64,000 nucleotides of DNA from Diploscapter coronatus (taxonomy: Eukaryota; Nematoda; Chromadorea; Rhabditida; Rhabditidae), in NCBI GenBank assembly GCA_964036155.1, contig OZ038423.1, forward strand, positions 30,271,249 through 30,335,248. Direction: 5' to 3'. Shown here piece after piece: positions 48,858 through 62,613 of this stretch (position 1 is the stretch's first letter; each line of letters opens with the position of its first letter). The translations under genes were made by a program, and so were the position numbers. Under the pieces are notes generated by a model, which was not told the origin of the DNA, made no database searches, and saw only the letters and a list, made by a program, of their open reading frames with translations.

Positions 48858-51800
48858 ATGTCGAGAGTCTACTTGGGACGTCTGCCCTACAACGTGCGCG
48901 AGAGGGACATTGAGAAGTAGGTCTCGAAAAGAGCATTCTGGAAAATTCCAAATTACTCCCAAAAATAAATGTTTTTAGGAAAAATTTCAATATTGTTCGT
49001 AATCTTGCAGGTTCCTGGACGGCTACGGCCGCATCCGAAGCATTGCGATCAAGTACGGTTTCGCGTTCGTCGAGTTCGACGACACCAGAGACGCCGACGA
49101 CGCCATCCACGACCTCGACGGACGATGCATGCCCAACAGGTTGGAAAACGATTGGGAACAAAATGGGAGAACACTTGGGAATACTGGGAGAAGGGTGGGA
49201 ATAGTCGGCTAGTTTTGAGAAGTCTGGAGGAAAGTGAACAATTTTGAACGAGATTTGAGAAATCATAAAGATAAGGTGAAGGGAATTTCGAAAATATGAA
49301 AAACAAGATGAGTGAGGAAGACCAAAACAAGCTACTGGATACGCTACCTTTCCTCAAATCATGTCGACTCTTTTTTCAAAGGCATAAATGAAGAAGGTTA
49401 TTCGTATCAGAATTCATGATATCGAAGGGTAATCGGGACGGGTCACCTGAACGTTTTTGATGATTTTTTCTTTTCTTGGAGTCCGGAAAATCTAGTTTGC
49501 AAATCGCAATTATTTGGGTTGGAAATGATCTGTACCACATGATGGTTTGTATCAAAAACAGTGATGAGCTTCAATATTTGCTACAAATCGACTTCATTCT
49601 GGTATATTTCGTCTCTCAACCCATTTAATTGCACTAAAAATGTCAATTTTCATTTTTGTTTTCTGGATTCTTTGAATTTTGCTATTCGCTTGGTTTTGAC
49701 GTTGTTTATTTTCAGTTCGATGCGGATCATCGTGCAGCGAGCGAACGGACGTCCTCGTGGGAGCGATGCGTACAAGTACCCCTCAAACGATCATTATCGA
49801 GACTCAAGGAGTCGTTCCAGAAGCCGTGGCGGCGGTGGTCGTCGCTCGCGCAGCCGTTCGCGTGACCGCAAACGATCTCGAAGTCGCTCTCCGAGACGCG
49901 CTCGCAGAAGTCGCCGATCCTCTAGCAGGTGGGTGTTTTCAACTATTCTTACCAATTCTATAACGGACCAAAATAAGCGAATTTCGTCAAGCCGGCATCA
50001 TAAGTTGCATTCGATTTTAGCTTGGCTTTTAGCGAGTTTTAAAGAGCTTAGAATTTTAGAAAGGGATAAGATTTAGTTAGTTTTATTAGGAATTTATACA
50101 GGCATTTTTTTTAATTCTTAAAAATTTAGCCATAAACTATAATTAGAATAGAGCAGAGCTTTAGTTTTTTTGGGAATTTCAAGGGCTTCTTCCTAACAAT
50201 TTGAAAAAATGGCAATTTTGGTTGATATATACAGGTATTTTTCTACTAGTTGTTCAGCTAGTGCTATTTGATTTGGGGCTTCGAATCAGCGAAGTTTACT
50301 TTTCATTAGGTTTTAATGAACATTGAAAAGCGGGTTTAAACGTTTGCGTATAGTTTAACAAGATCAGCAACAACAACGACGACGGACCTGACAATCACTT
50401 GACTACTTGACCATTCCACACTCTTCGTGCAAAGCTCAAGTCCGACCTCAAATTGGCACAGTTCCAAGCTCTCCGACCTCGGTCCTCATTCTCCCAGTTC
50501 AAGCACCAGCTCGTGAACAGCCCAAAACCACTGCCTCTTGTCCACACCACAAATGCTCGCTGTATCCGTGTCTTTCTCGGCAAAAGTTTGTCATCAAAAA
50601 CTTGATTTCATGAGAGTTAGAACAAGGCTGATGACTCCGGACAGGGTTTTCAGCGGAATAGTCCTTTAACTTTGTCGTTTCTCAATTTCTGCTGAAAACC
50701 CTGTGTTGACAATTTTAAATCCAAATTTTAGCACGTGAAACTTCTATTTTTCCTAAAATATACTTTCTTGAAAAATAAGTGTTTGTGCATGAAAAACGGA
50801 GCGTCAGCCTGAACGAGTTAGGATCAAGAGACAAAATAATTCTCGCTTAGTCGTTGCCCAATCAATCCATTTCCAATCTCGACCTGAGATCATCCGCCAA
50901 GCGCATTTTCGTGACCACAAGTTCCGAGCTGCCTCAGCAGTCAGACCTCTTTCCACAAGCTCACCGAACCGGGGACACGTTCCGCAAGTCCGAGTTCAAG
51001 CCCAACCTTTTGAACCAGAGCTCAAGATCCAAGCCCCACCTCAGCTCTCACTTATGCTCCCACTTGAGAATACGGTAATTTTAAGACAAGTTATTTATAA
51101 GGATCGAGTTTGTCAGAAACGAGCTGGCACCCCAGTTTAGCCTATCATACGACAGGTCTAGGTACCTGCTAAAATTCGCCACTTACAAAGAACGTGTCTT
51201 AAAGAATCGATTTTGAACATTACAGGGAAATATAAAAATAGCAAAATCTAATATGAAGTTTCTACGACGACGTCATACTTCTACCCATCTGTTTCCCCCT
51301 ATTCGTTTATTTAGAGTTATCCCGTCTATATTCGGTGTGGTGTGGTTGAGTTAACGAAGATGATTATTTCTCTATTTCAGGGATTTGGTTATTTCATTTA
51401 GGGAGTTCAATTTTTCCCGCTTGATTTTGCGGCATTTGGATTAAAATGAGGGTTATTTGTCGAGGAATTATCTCTTGCATAAAATATGCTATTTTTGGAA
51501 AAGCGTATTTGGTGTAAAGGGATTTCTTGATAATTAAACTAGAGTAAAACTAGGAAAATGGAAATTTGAGGATTTTTATTTGAAATTTTCAGACGACGCT
51601 CCTCGGACGACTCTCGCTCGCCTTCGCCCAGCGAGAAGAAGTAAGATTTTTTTTAATTGCGAAAAGGTTTTCGAAAATTTTCAGAAAGTCGCAAAAGAGC
51701 AAGAGAAGATCACTCTCCGAATCGCCGTCCAAGGATCGCAAGGTGAAAAAATAATAATAACGTAAAAATCGGGAAATTAAAGAAAATGAATTGAAACAAA

Positions 51801-52619
51801 ATATTAGCAAAATTTACAAAAGATTTGAATTTTTCAGCGCTCGCCCAGCTCAGACGCCTCGCCTCCACCGAAGAAGCGCGCTGCTGGTTCGGAATCGAGA
51901 TCACCCTCTCCCAGGTGCGACAAGTTGGAACATTTGCAAATTGCACTCCTTTGAAAGTTCATCCATTTTGAAAATAACTATTAGAAAGAAAGTTGACTAA
52001 ATAATTAAGAAATAAGATGAAGTTTCTTGGAGATTTCCAACCATTAAAAAAATAATAATTGAAAAAGGAAGGATTTGTTTACTTTGAACCATTTCAAATT
52101 TTCAAAGCTGAGAAATGAACTCGGACATTCCGGAATTGCAAGATTGTTCAGGAAATCGAAGAATGGCAGAAAGAGCCGCTCTGGTTCGCCGATGGAAACC
52201 AACGGCAAGGACAAGGGAGACAAGAGAGACGTCAGCGGCAGTCCTGATAGAAAGGTGATATTTCAAAATGTTTAAAATTCAACTTTCAAAAATGTCAAGT
52301 TTCGAAAATATCCATTTCTGGTTTTTTCCCTAAATTTAGCCAAGAAAAATCGACAAATTACAAACAAACAAAAACAAGTTGTTGTTTCTTCTAAATTTCA
52401 AAATTGAAAACTAGTATTTCGTAAATCTGAAAAATTTAAAGATAAAAATACAAGTGTTTGTTTGAACAAGTTTAAGCATTGAATTTTCAGACCAATGGAA
52501 ACGGTAAGGATCGCTCGGCCTCGCCTCGCTCTCGCTCTGGTTCTCCGCGTCCCGCACGCAGCGGCTCGGCCGACTCTCGCGACAAGTCCCCTCCCTCTCG
52601 CAGTCCGTCCAGAGACTGA
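48858..52619 (+). CDS. rsp-1: SR splicing factor, rsp-1 type (SRSF4/5/6-like)
   Basis: Eight exons (48858-48916, 49011-49139, 49716-49928, 51593-51640, 51685-51742, 51838-51914, 52152-52254, 52491-52619) sum to 816 bases, 271 residues. One RRM occupies residues 1 to about 72: RNP2 is VYLGRLPY, and KYGFAFVEFDD is the RNP1 region with the shortened loop of this class. A Gly/Arg hinge and a long RS domain (SRSRDRKRSRSRSPRRARRS and on to SPPSRSPSRD) follow. It resembles C. elegans RSP-1 (MPRIYLGRIPYNARERDIERF versus MSRVYLGRLPYNVRERDIEK). It binds exonic enhancers and recruits U1 and U2AF. Intron 3 is 1.66 kb, far longer than the rest, and holds exon-like islands and a hairpin. Confidence 0.92.
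50395..51078 (+). other. Exon-like C-rich islands in rsp-1 intron 3
   Basis: Two stretches (about 50395-50610 and 50850-51075) have a C-rich, exon-like composition within an otherwise AT-rich intron. Both are open in a plus frame (50407-50613 and 50854-51078) but do not extend the RS domain. The second ends AGAATACG next to GTAATTTT, a possible donor. Such islands fit a poison or alternative exon, which SR genes commonly use for autoregulation. That role is inference. Confidence 0.35.
50641..50704 (+). repeat. Perfect 14-bp hairpin in rsp-1 intron 3
   Basis: ACAGGGTTTTCAGC (50641-50654) and GCTGAAAACCCTGT (50691-50704) are exact reverse complements with a 36-base loop. It lies between the two exon-like islands. 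The left arm includes a TTTTCAG acceptor-like site that pairing would bury. Confidence 0.7.
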
Positions 52620-55175
52620 GCCCCCTATTCCCTAATTTGCCCCTCCAATCCTCTCGATCTTATTCCCAACTTATAACCACCACCCCCACGTCACTACTTC
52701 TCCCCTATTGTCCTAGTTCAACTTGAGGACCTTTCTTTGAAAATTCACCAACTTTCTTCTCCACCAACACCATTACACATCGATGTAGAGAAGTAGGTGG
52801 GTGAATTGAATGAATGAACGATGTTCCAGAAATCGATGATAAAAACCATCGAGTTTTGATAATATTTAACCCTCTCCCTTGCTCCTCAACCTCCTTCTTC
52901 TGAAAATGAACTCAATTAATTTTATGACGAGTCCGCACTTTTTAATATTCATTTCGTTTTCCGGGATTTCGTCAAAAATTCTCAATTATTTTATTTGTTA
53001 ATTATTTATTCGTTTTGTCACAGAACAGTATGACTTTAAGATTTTAACGCCGGTTTTTAAGAAACATTTCTCTTCTTGTTTAATTTGAATTATCATAGTT
53101 TATTATGAGAAACAAACTTTTGTGGATATCTATTTAAATCCCGTTTTTCTTTGATATCGTTTCTATCTATACCGTTTTAGTTAGTGATCATTTGTAATTT
53201 TCATTACATACAAGTTGTTTTGTGAGCCAAGGTTTATTTGTCAAGTCGGGAAAATCAAGAATTAGATAGGCTTGCAAATAATTTCTTGGCTGCAAGCTCT
53301 TTCTGATGTTATTTGTCCGTGTTAAGAAATAAATAAGCCGTTCTGTAGTTTTAGGCATTTCTCTCGGAAAGGCATGACTTTCTAACAATATCTTTTCGAA
53401 ATTTTCTAACTTCACTAATATTTCACTCGCACCATTTGTTTTCTCAACGGTTCCCCCGCCAAAATGTCCAATTTTCATATTGTATGAGCGCTTTTAATCC
53501 TTTCCATTCCAAGTAAGAGGGATATTAATAAACCCCGTTGTGAGCTGCGCTGCGAGATATATCGCAGATTCAAAAGTACGATAAGACTTAGCAACCATAT
53601 ATAGAAAAGCGCTTAGATAGCGTGAAACTTCGAGAGACGAGGGGCGTAGAGAGGCAAAAGTCTCGCACTTTGTCGAATCGATATGTTAGCGAGAGGGGAG
53701 AAGATGCTTTATATCCTCCTCCTCCTCTAATTCTTTCTTATCCCCACTTTCCCCTACAAACCTCCACAGAACCCACCAATACCAACTGTATTTTCGTATT
53801 TCCGCAATTCTGTAACCCAGAATTTCGAAATACCCGAAAATATCGTATTTTTTTCCGAATACCCTAACCCCCATACAGAATAAGGGATTCGCCACACTCG
53901 GTGTGCTTCACGGTTTTCTCTGCGCTATTTTCTCCATCTCTGCGCATTTTTATGTCTCACAAAAACCCCTCTGGACGCGTTGCCTGGTACGAGATCGCGG
54001 CGCGACGAAGTTGAAATAGTACTGGGAAATAGGAGAGTCGAAAGGATCGAAAGGTACGAGAGGATAAGGCACCAGAGAAATAGACGCGACTCGAATCGCC
54101 TTGCCGCCAAAGTGGGCGTGGCTCCGGGCAATTCTCCTTGTCTAGCGTCTTTGCGTGCTCTGCAAAAATCTCGCTATTTCTCACCATCTCTCATTCTCCC
54201 AGTCCTCTCCCCTTGCTAGTCTCCTTTTCGCTAGCGACGCGTCGCTTCCCTCCCCAGTCGTATCCTCGCCGCTAGCCTCTGGCGGTTATAAGCCCAGCCA
54301 GAATTTGATTTGAATTATTATTTTGATTCAATTTGATTAAGTACATCTTATTCTGTAAGTTTTTACTCATTTTCGTGTTAACTTTCAAATTTTTTGTTTT
54401 GGAACCTTCTAGAGCTTGCGTTTTGATTTTCGAAAATATTCGTAATCTGGCGCGAATTTAATGCGCTCTTGCGAAATTGCGAGCTTCGAAAAGGTTTCAA
54501 CATTTCGCGCCTATTTTCGTTAGTAGTCTTCATCGATTCTCCCATTCACATGAAATTTTAATTTATGATGCTTTTCTCGACGAGATAATGTGGGATAAGG
54601 AGAGAGGGCAGGTGGAGAGTGCGCGCCTATGCCTATCGCATTGCACACGAGGATGTTGCAGCCGCCGCAGGCAGCTTTCGCCCTTTCTCTATGCCTCTTG
54701 GTTTTCCGATCTATTTTTACATCGCTTTCTACCACGGATTAAAAAGATGTTTTGAATTGATTCACGCTCGCTCGTAAGCAGCAGCCAGCTGTTACATAAA
54801 ACTCTCTAGAATTATCTGCCCAGGATTATTGGATCTCTTCCAGCTGAATTTATTGACCCGTTGGCTGATGAATTCAGCATATTACCCTTTCACACTCGAG
54901 TTCACCCTTTTCATTTTCACTGATCACGTCTTTTTCTGCGTTCCTAATGCTGAGCAAGCGACAGCATTCCTTTCTCTGCAAAACTTCTTATCAGTTTTAT
55001 ATGAGTGTAGGAGCTTCTATCGTCATTGGTTGCTCGTCACTTCGTTCCATACACTGTTGAAATTCCTTTCTCGACAGCATTATCACATTTATCGTGTATA
55101 TTTCTATTTGCTACTAAAAATTGAAGAACTTTGTTTTAGGACCTCTTAATCCTTACTACTTGTTCTTCTCGCACT
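52620..55175. other. 2.6 kb spacer before the acidic protein gene
   Basis: No gene recognised. 53600-54300 is less AT-rich, with CT-rich tracts and a perfect palindrome AGCGACGCGTCGCT (54233-54246), and looks like a housekeeping promoter. A GTTTTAG acceptor at about 55133-55139 lies 36 bases before the next ATG. Confidence 0.45.
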
Positions 55176-56353
55176 ATGGCTGATCAGGCAAACGAAGTCG
55201 TCGCTGAGAACAACGTCGTCGAGAATGGAGCTGAGGCGCCCGAAGCCGCTGAGAAGCCGACGGATCTGAGCAAATCTGCTCCCGCCGAGGGAGCTAATCC
55301 CGATGAGGCCAGCAGGGATTCGGCCGTTGACGACGATAAGTAAGTGATTATCAGGAACTATCTGCACATATCTCAAAGGGCTTGCACCTTCGAAACAATC
55401 GATCCTTATCGAAATTTCTTGTTGCATTCATGCAATACCTTACGACCTTGCATTTGAACTTGTTGATGCCTTGATTCTCCTTGATTCGCCTCCAATTCTC
55501 TCATTAAGATCCCAGCATCGATTAATGGTCTGAGAGATTTACGGGGTGCTGCAACAACGCTCACCAGCGGTGACCTCAGAACGTCTGTCGTGAAGGCCAA
55601 TCGGGACGCATCCGCGCGCGCACTTTCTTTCTTTCACATCTCGCTTGCTCTCTATCTTCCTCATCTTCTCGTTCTTTTGAGTGAGCGAGAAACTAAGTGC
55701 CGTGTCCTCATTCTTCGTTCTCTACGTGGTCAACAGTTCTCTCTCACCTTTCTTTCCTTCCTTTTTATGTGTATGCTCTGTGCAAAGGCCGTCACTCCTT
55801 TCAAAGCACATAGCGGCGAACGCGCGCGCACAGCGCAACCTACTCAAAATAAGGAGGAAGGGTCAAACAAGGACTGTAGGGAGAGAATTATGTCGAATCG
55901 ATGACCTGAGCACTAAAGGAGGAATATCGAGATATAGACAAACTTTAGAAGGTTGTTCACACATTCTTGATATAGATGCAAGTCCTTGAGACATGTGAAA
56001 GAAAAAAATAAAAATTGTGATAACAGTTGCTATGTTTTAGCTCGAAATCGTCATTCGAGGAAGGCGACGACGACACCGTCGAGAAGTCGGATGACTACGA
56101 GGACTCGAAAGACGCCACCCCCAACGAGGACAGCACCGATCAGCCTCCGACTGTGGTCGATGGTCAGCCTGACACCAATGGAAACGTAAGAATAAAATCA
56201 TCTAGCAACCATTCAAAGAGATTTTAGGATCGCAAGCGCGTCTCGGAGGCCAACGAGGATGAGGCTGATGATGCCGACACACCGGCGGTGAAGAAGGCCA
56301 AGGCCGACGAGGAAGTCACTGCCACCGAAGATGTCCAGGCTGCTGCCGAATAA
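55176..56353 (+). CDS. Small acidic nuclear protein, function unknown (prothymosin-like composition)
   Basis: Three exons (55176-55339, 56041-56185, 56228-56353) sum to 435 bases, 144 residues. The protein is dominated by Glu, Asp, Ala and Lys, with no hydrophobic core. Examples are EEGDDDTVEKSDDYEDSKD in the middle and KRVSEANEDEADDADTPAVK then KAKADEE near the end. The last part offers a bipartite nuclear-localisation pattern (KR...KKAK). Composition resembles prothymosin-alpha or other histone-binding acidic chaperones, but there is no defining motif, so homology is not claimed. Strong codon regularity suggests high expression. Intron 1 is about 700 bases. Confidence 0.75.
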
Positions 56354-57173
56354 GCGGATTAAGCTTTACACAACGTCCTCAGACGTACAACTTCTCCATG
56401 GCAACTTGTAAATTCTAACGCATTTACATCTTGATCTCGATTCTAATTAATCAAGTTTGCAAGTTGCTTATATTTATCACATCTTTCGATAATTACAAAT
56501 CGTTAATGCTGCTGTTGCACTACTCACTGTTTCCCTTCATCTAATCAAGTAATATGGAGCTCTTCATTAATATTTGGTATTTTACCTCTCCAATGGTCTC
56601 CCCATAAAATCCATCGATTTTTGATATAATCGATTCTGGACTATTCAATAATCTACCAGTTTTGTCTGTTACTATTCTTGTTCGCCCCAAGTTTATTATC
56701 CGGACCAATTTATTCTTAAATTGTTGCCCCTTTAATATTTTAATTTAGTTAAGTTATTGGTTTCCCCCTGCATCATTTGAAAAAGTATTGTTGTTATCTG
56801 TAAAATTCTCCCAATCCTCTTTTCATACAAATCCCTGGTGATCTTATCAAAGTATTGTCGACTAAGTATCTGTATTTTATCGGGCTATCTTTGTTCTTAT
56901 ATCTTTTCTGTAAACAGTGCAATCTTCGGAAACTTTAATTGTTAATTATGACATGGTAATTAGATAAATCATGGGAGAAACACATTGTTCCTGCATTTTA
57001 ATAATATGAATTTATTCCAAAAATCGTATGAAAATGTCCATCTAAATATGAACCTACGAGATCAACTCGAATAATAATAATAATAATAATACTTCAACAT
57101 CAACAAGCAGTGAAAAGCAATGATTTCTAGACGACTACAGTTTTAATGAAGCATCATGGCAAAAGAAGTAGGC
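56354..57173. other. Convergent 3' spacer
   Basis: AT-rich 3' flanks of the acidic protein gene (+) and lactate dehydrogenase (-). No gene seen. An ATA trinucleotide microsatellite is at about 57070-57091. Confidence 0.5.
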
Positions 57174-58448
<1,275 letters not shown>

Positions 58449-60870
58449 TCTGAAGGAATGTTTTTGAGTTTGAAAAAGTCCATATTTAAGAGTGAATTTC
58501 AGTAAAAACCGAAGCCTTAGCAAAGGGGCATAAACAGGTGTTCGCAAATAGGGTTGATTTGCACATATACTGTTCAGTTTTTCACGCTGCCATCATGACG
58601 AGGCTTATTTTTCGAAAATCGATTACTGTAGCTCGAATATTTTTCAAACCCAATCTCAGGTTCATTACCGTATCGGCTATCGACTTTTTGAAGTACGGCG
58701 GTCAAATTCAGCATCTTGCTTTCATGAAAGAAAATTTTCGAAACTTCATATCTCATCGTGTGCGTGCACATTCTAGAATAAGTTCTGGAACGAAAGTTGT
58801 TCACCATGTCCATCTATACAACATACAGAAAGAACGAATTTTTCCAACGTCATTTACACGTAAACTCAGTACGGGTCGAAAAGTGCGTATTTCCGCAGAG
58901 GTTAATATTGAAAAATTCTTATTTTGATGTCTGATAATCTATGGGCTAAATTCTGTCCAATAAAAAAGAGTGATCGAATTTAGTACAGAAATAATAAAGT
59001 TACGAATTTTTTCCCGAGGTCGGGTCTGAAAAACATTCAAGCTACCATAATTCGCTAAAGTAACCGATTAAAACAAAAGTTATCAGCGTGAAAAACTGAA
59101 CAACATATGTGAAAATCAGCTCGATTTACGAACCCCTGGAAACAACGATTTTGATCCTTTCTGACATTCACTCTTAATAGGAAAAAGACAGAGTGAGACT
59201 GAGTCTGGCAAGTGAATGGATGAATATGAGGAGCAAATCGAAGGGAGAAAATCAAAGCAAGATAGAGAGAACGAAAAATGAAAAGAGCAAAAAATGGCAT
59301 TGGGGATTAGAGAGATAAAAGAGTAGGGAAAAACCGCTGTAAAAAGAAGCAGAACTTGCGCCTCTTCCCGACCAACACAAAGAATGTGCAGCGAAGTAAA
59401 CAGCCCTTTCTCTCTCCCTGCTGCTGTGTCAGCTTCAATCGGTGTAAATCCGTGTGAAACGGGAAAATCCGTGTCAGAAGATATTTCAACTTCTTTACCG
59501 GAATAAAACACAAAGTCGATAGACCAATTTATCGAATTTCGCGAATTTAAAGGTCAGAAAATGATCATTGACTGGACAAAATAGTGCCAGTTTGTTTTGG
59601 AAGGGGCCTGGAGAAAACAGGAAAATCGATGTCATGGTGGAAGAGAAATATGGGGAGAGAGAGAGAGAAAAGAAAACCCTTGCAAAAAAGCGAGCAAGCG
59701 ATAAATGAGGAAGTGCGGTGGATGAAGTGCGAGTGCCCAAAGAACGATCAAAGTTAATTAAACTCGAAAATTCATTTGTTAGTCCAAGATTTTGATTAAG
59801 CCTGAGGAATTTGTTCAGAATCTGTTCAGAATCTGTTTCCAATGCATTCTTATAAGTAAGAGTGATAAGATTTTTCGTATTTTATGATAACGCTTCGACT
59901 TACCTAATCATAGTGGTGTCCTAGAAAAGTTGGATAGATAAAACAATTAGATAGTTCAGCTAAGTCGTTTTCAAGAATACGAATGATGCAAATCGTATTC
60001 TGGGCTGGTTTTAAGAGTGCACCAGACTCCGCCCTCTCGAGCTTTTTACGAATATCATCGACTCAATAAAATGAGCCGTCCCGCTGCATCTCTGACTTCC
60101 TGCTGAGACGAGCTAGATTAATCTTGGGAAAAGTAGCAGAGCAACATGATGCAAACCTGCTTGTTCTGCTAATGCGCAAGGCTCCCAAGCCACACCCCCT
60201 TTCAACATACCATATGGAATAAACGAGAAGACATGATGCAATTTCGGAGGATTACGAAACTAAAAATAACGTATCCAAATAAATAGGGTGCAAATTCAAA
60301 ATTTTGTTGCATCCCTAAATCTAAATATTGAAGTTGATGTTCTTGCTCTAATGCACATATTGCAAATATTTTGATTTCGGTGAACACGGAAATAATTCAA
60401 TTTCCCTAAAGAAACGTGAAGATTGACTTTGTATACGTGAAATTGGCAAACTCAGTGCAAAAATGTTTGTATGCGGATGGCTTACTCATAATGACATATT
60501 TGTTCCTTTTCTGGTGCGTTTGATGATGTTAGACGAATTGTGGCGAGTGAGGAAGCGAGATCGCAAAAATTCACATTTCGAAGTGGAAGGAGGCGAGGTT
60601 GTGAAAAACCTGATAAAAATTGGCTGAACACAACACATAACGATGTGGAGGCAGAGAAGAAGAGAAACTGTGATAAAAGTCTAACAAATTTCTAGAAGAA
60701 ACCCAACGATTCATTCCTTTCTTTCTCTACGCCGAGAATCTCTAATTCGGAGGCCTTTTATCTCTACTCCACTCTCTCGTACGACCGTATTTAGGCGCGA
60801 CTTACGTACAAGAATCAGCCCGCTAAATCGTGCATTGATTTCCTGTCATTCAAGATAAATTATTCTAGCC
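58449..60870. other. 2.4 kb divergent spacer, ldh-1 to the Gly/Tyr-rich gene
   Basis: Contains the long inverted-repeat element at 58535-59139 and a GA-rich tract (GGAGAGAGAGAGAG near 59655). The remaining ORFs on both strands are short and without features. Confidence 0.45.
58535..59139 (+). mobile_element. Long-TIR non-autonomous element upstream of ldh-1 (family J)
   Basis: The left end CAGGTGTTCGCAAATAGGG, then ACTGTTCAGTTTTTCACGCT, is mirrored at the right by CAGCGTGAAAAACTGAACAA, then TTTACGAACCCCTGG. The arms pair for about 60 bases well, and further in more loosely (AAAATCGATTACTGTAGC with AGTAACCGATT). About 605 bp in total, with no transposase ORF. Confidence 0.75.
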
Positions 60871-61658
60871 ATGAATTTTGCAATGCTTGCTTTATTTGGA
60901 CTTTGGTAATTTTTGCACCGATTGATTATTTTAATTTTGGCATTTCAGTCAGCTGACTTTCGCCTCACCTCCCGGGAGCGCGATGGCTTCGAAAACCGTC
61001 GCTCTAGATCCGCCGGGCATAGACGTTCCATCCGAGCAAGTAGACGATCCGTCAAGCCCATCATCTATGGGACCTCCTCCACCTGCTGTTGAAGGTAGAA
61101 ATTCTAAAACGATCTAAATGAGTGTTTTTTTTAACCTTAGGTTCAATGACTGCTACTGACGGTCCAATCCCACCACCTTCAGTCGATACTTACACTAGCA
61201 CATTGTCACCAATGACCCCAATTGTCACGAACTTCGGCGATTCTTCGCAATACGGCCAAAACAGTCCTTCGATCTTGGATGGATCATCTCTGCCTTCCTA
61301 TCAGCCGAAGCCCGTTTCTTCTTACGGGCCTCCACCAACTGGCTCAGGATCTGATTCGTATGGAAACAGCGGTATGGGCTTTAACTCTGGCAGCGGCATG
61401 GGTGGAGGCTTCCAATCGCCAAATTTCGGATACGCCCAGCACAACTCGTACAGCTCGCATTCTTCGTACAGCAGTGGAGTGGGCAGCAATTATGGATCTC
61501 AGCCGTTCTACGGAATGGGCCAGCAGCAGCCAAGCTATGGTGGATACCAGAACTTCCACGGAGGCTACCAAGGCGAGATGTCGAGCTATGGAAACCAAGG
61601 GGGGATGGGTGATGGCTACTCACAGCCGAGAAGAAGCGGCTACTCGTATGGAAAATAA
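60871..61658 (+). CDS. Secreted Gly/Ser/Tyr-rich low-complexity protein
   Basis: Three exons (60871-60905, 60949-61094, 61141-61658) sum to 699 bases, 232 residues. A signal peptide (MNFAMLALFGLCQLTFA) is followed by a Pro/Ser region. A C-terminal half of repeated Tyr-Gly, Ser-Tyr-Gly and Gly-Gly units follows (SYGNQGGMGDGYSQ, SSYSSGVGSNYGSQPFYGMG), plus Gln and Asn. There is no enzyme or lectin motif. Composition fits an extracellular matrix, cuticle or mucin-like protein, or a secreted prion-like sequence. Function is unknown. Confidence 0.75.
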
Positions 61659-62613
61659 CTTTCATCGTATTTGATTTGATGATGTTATCTTGAGCTGTTC
61701 TCATTTTAAGTGCAAGTGTTCAAAGTACCGTAAAATCTCTAATTGAAGTCCATCCCCAAAATGTCAGAACCACCTAATACCCATTTCAAACCATCCTGTA
61801 AAGTGTTTCTATATATTCTTTAGATTATATAGAGCATTACTTTTGATTCTAAATTGCTACGATCGTCAGATGAAAAGTTATGACGGTTTGAAATTTTCGA
61901 TTTCTTTTTCGAAAATTAGACCTCTGAAAATAGAAGCCCGCGGACTTCAATTAGAGGTTTTACGATAATCATTGGGCTAAGTTATGAACTTGTGATTCTC
62001 AAAACTTATGAAAATACGTGGTTTGATTAGGTCTTATTTGAAGGTTTGAGGGAGAAGTGTATGTATGGTAGAAGATTATTTTAAACCAGAATATATTTAC
62101 CACTCAGGTCACAGCTATACGGGTTTTTCTGACGATTTCAAATGGAAATGATTTATCATCTCTGGATAATAAAAGCTTGATGAATTGCCTATGATATTTC
62201 GTAATCAGCAAATGTAGCAAGTATCGCAGATTAGATTATCGAAAAGCTTTCACTAATGAATTAGGCCACATTCGAATAATCACGAACAAAAAGTCTAGTC
62301 GAAATTGGAAATGCATTTTAGACTGAAACGTGCTTTTTCCAACAATCGGCCACATTCCAGACAGAGTCGTAAAATAGTGTCATGCTTCGAAATCGATGAG
62401 TAAAGTTTCGGTAGTTCGACTAAAGTTCTCTTCTAGAGGGTGTTGATAGAGGAGTTTCTTTCTTCTGATTTATCAAATGATTTTCAAATTACTAATCTTG
62501 TTTTCAAGAAAGATGATTTATTATCTCATCATAAAAACAATAAATGTATGATAAAGCTTCCACATATCGTCTTGTAATTATAAATTATCTACAATAAAAA
62601 TCGAAAGTGTTCC
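61659..62613. other. Convergent spacer
   Basis: 3' flanks of the two low-complexity protein genes. It holds the inverted-repeat element at 61725-61966. No gene seen. Confidence 0.5.
61725..61966 (+). mobile_element. MITE-like element family I
   Basis: Left end GTACCGTAAAATCTCTAATT then GAAGTCC; right end GGACTTCAATTAGAGGTTTT then ACGAT. These are inverted complements of about 25 bases with few mismatches, 242 bp in all. Its left part lies about 65 bases past a stop codon, so it may be transcribed as 3' UTR. Confidence 0.85.

Noticed and set aside
58538..58927. 129-codon plus-strand ORF upstream of ldh-1
   Set aside because: It falls inside the long inverted-repeat element and has no transposase-like motif.
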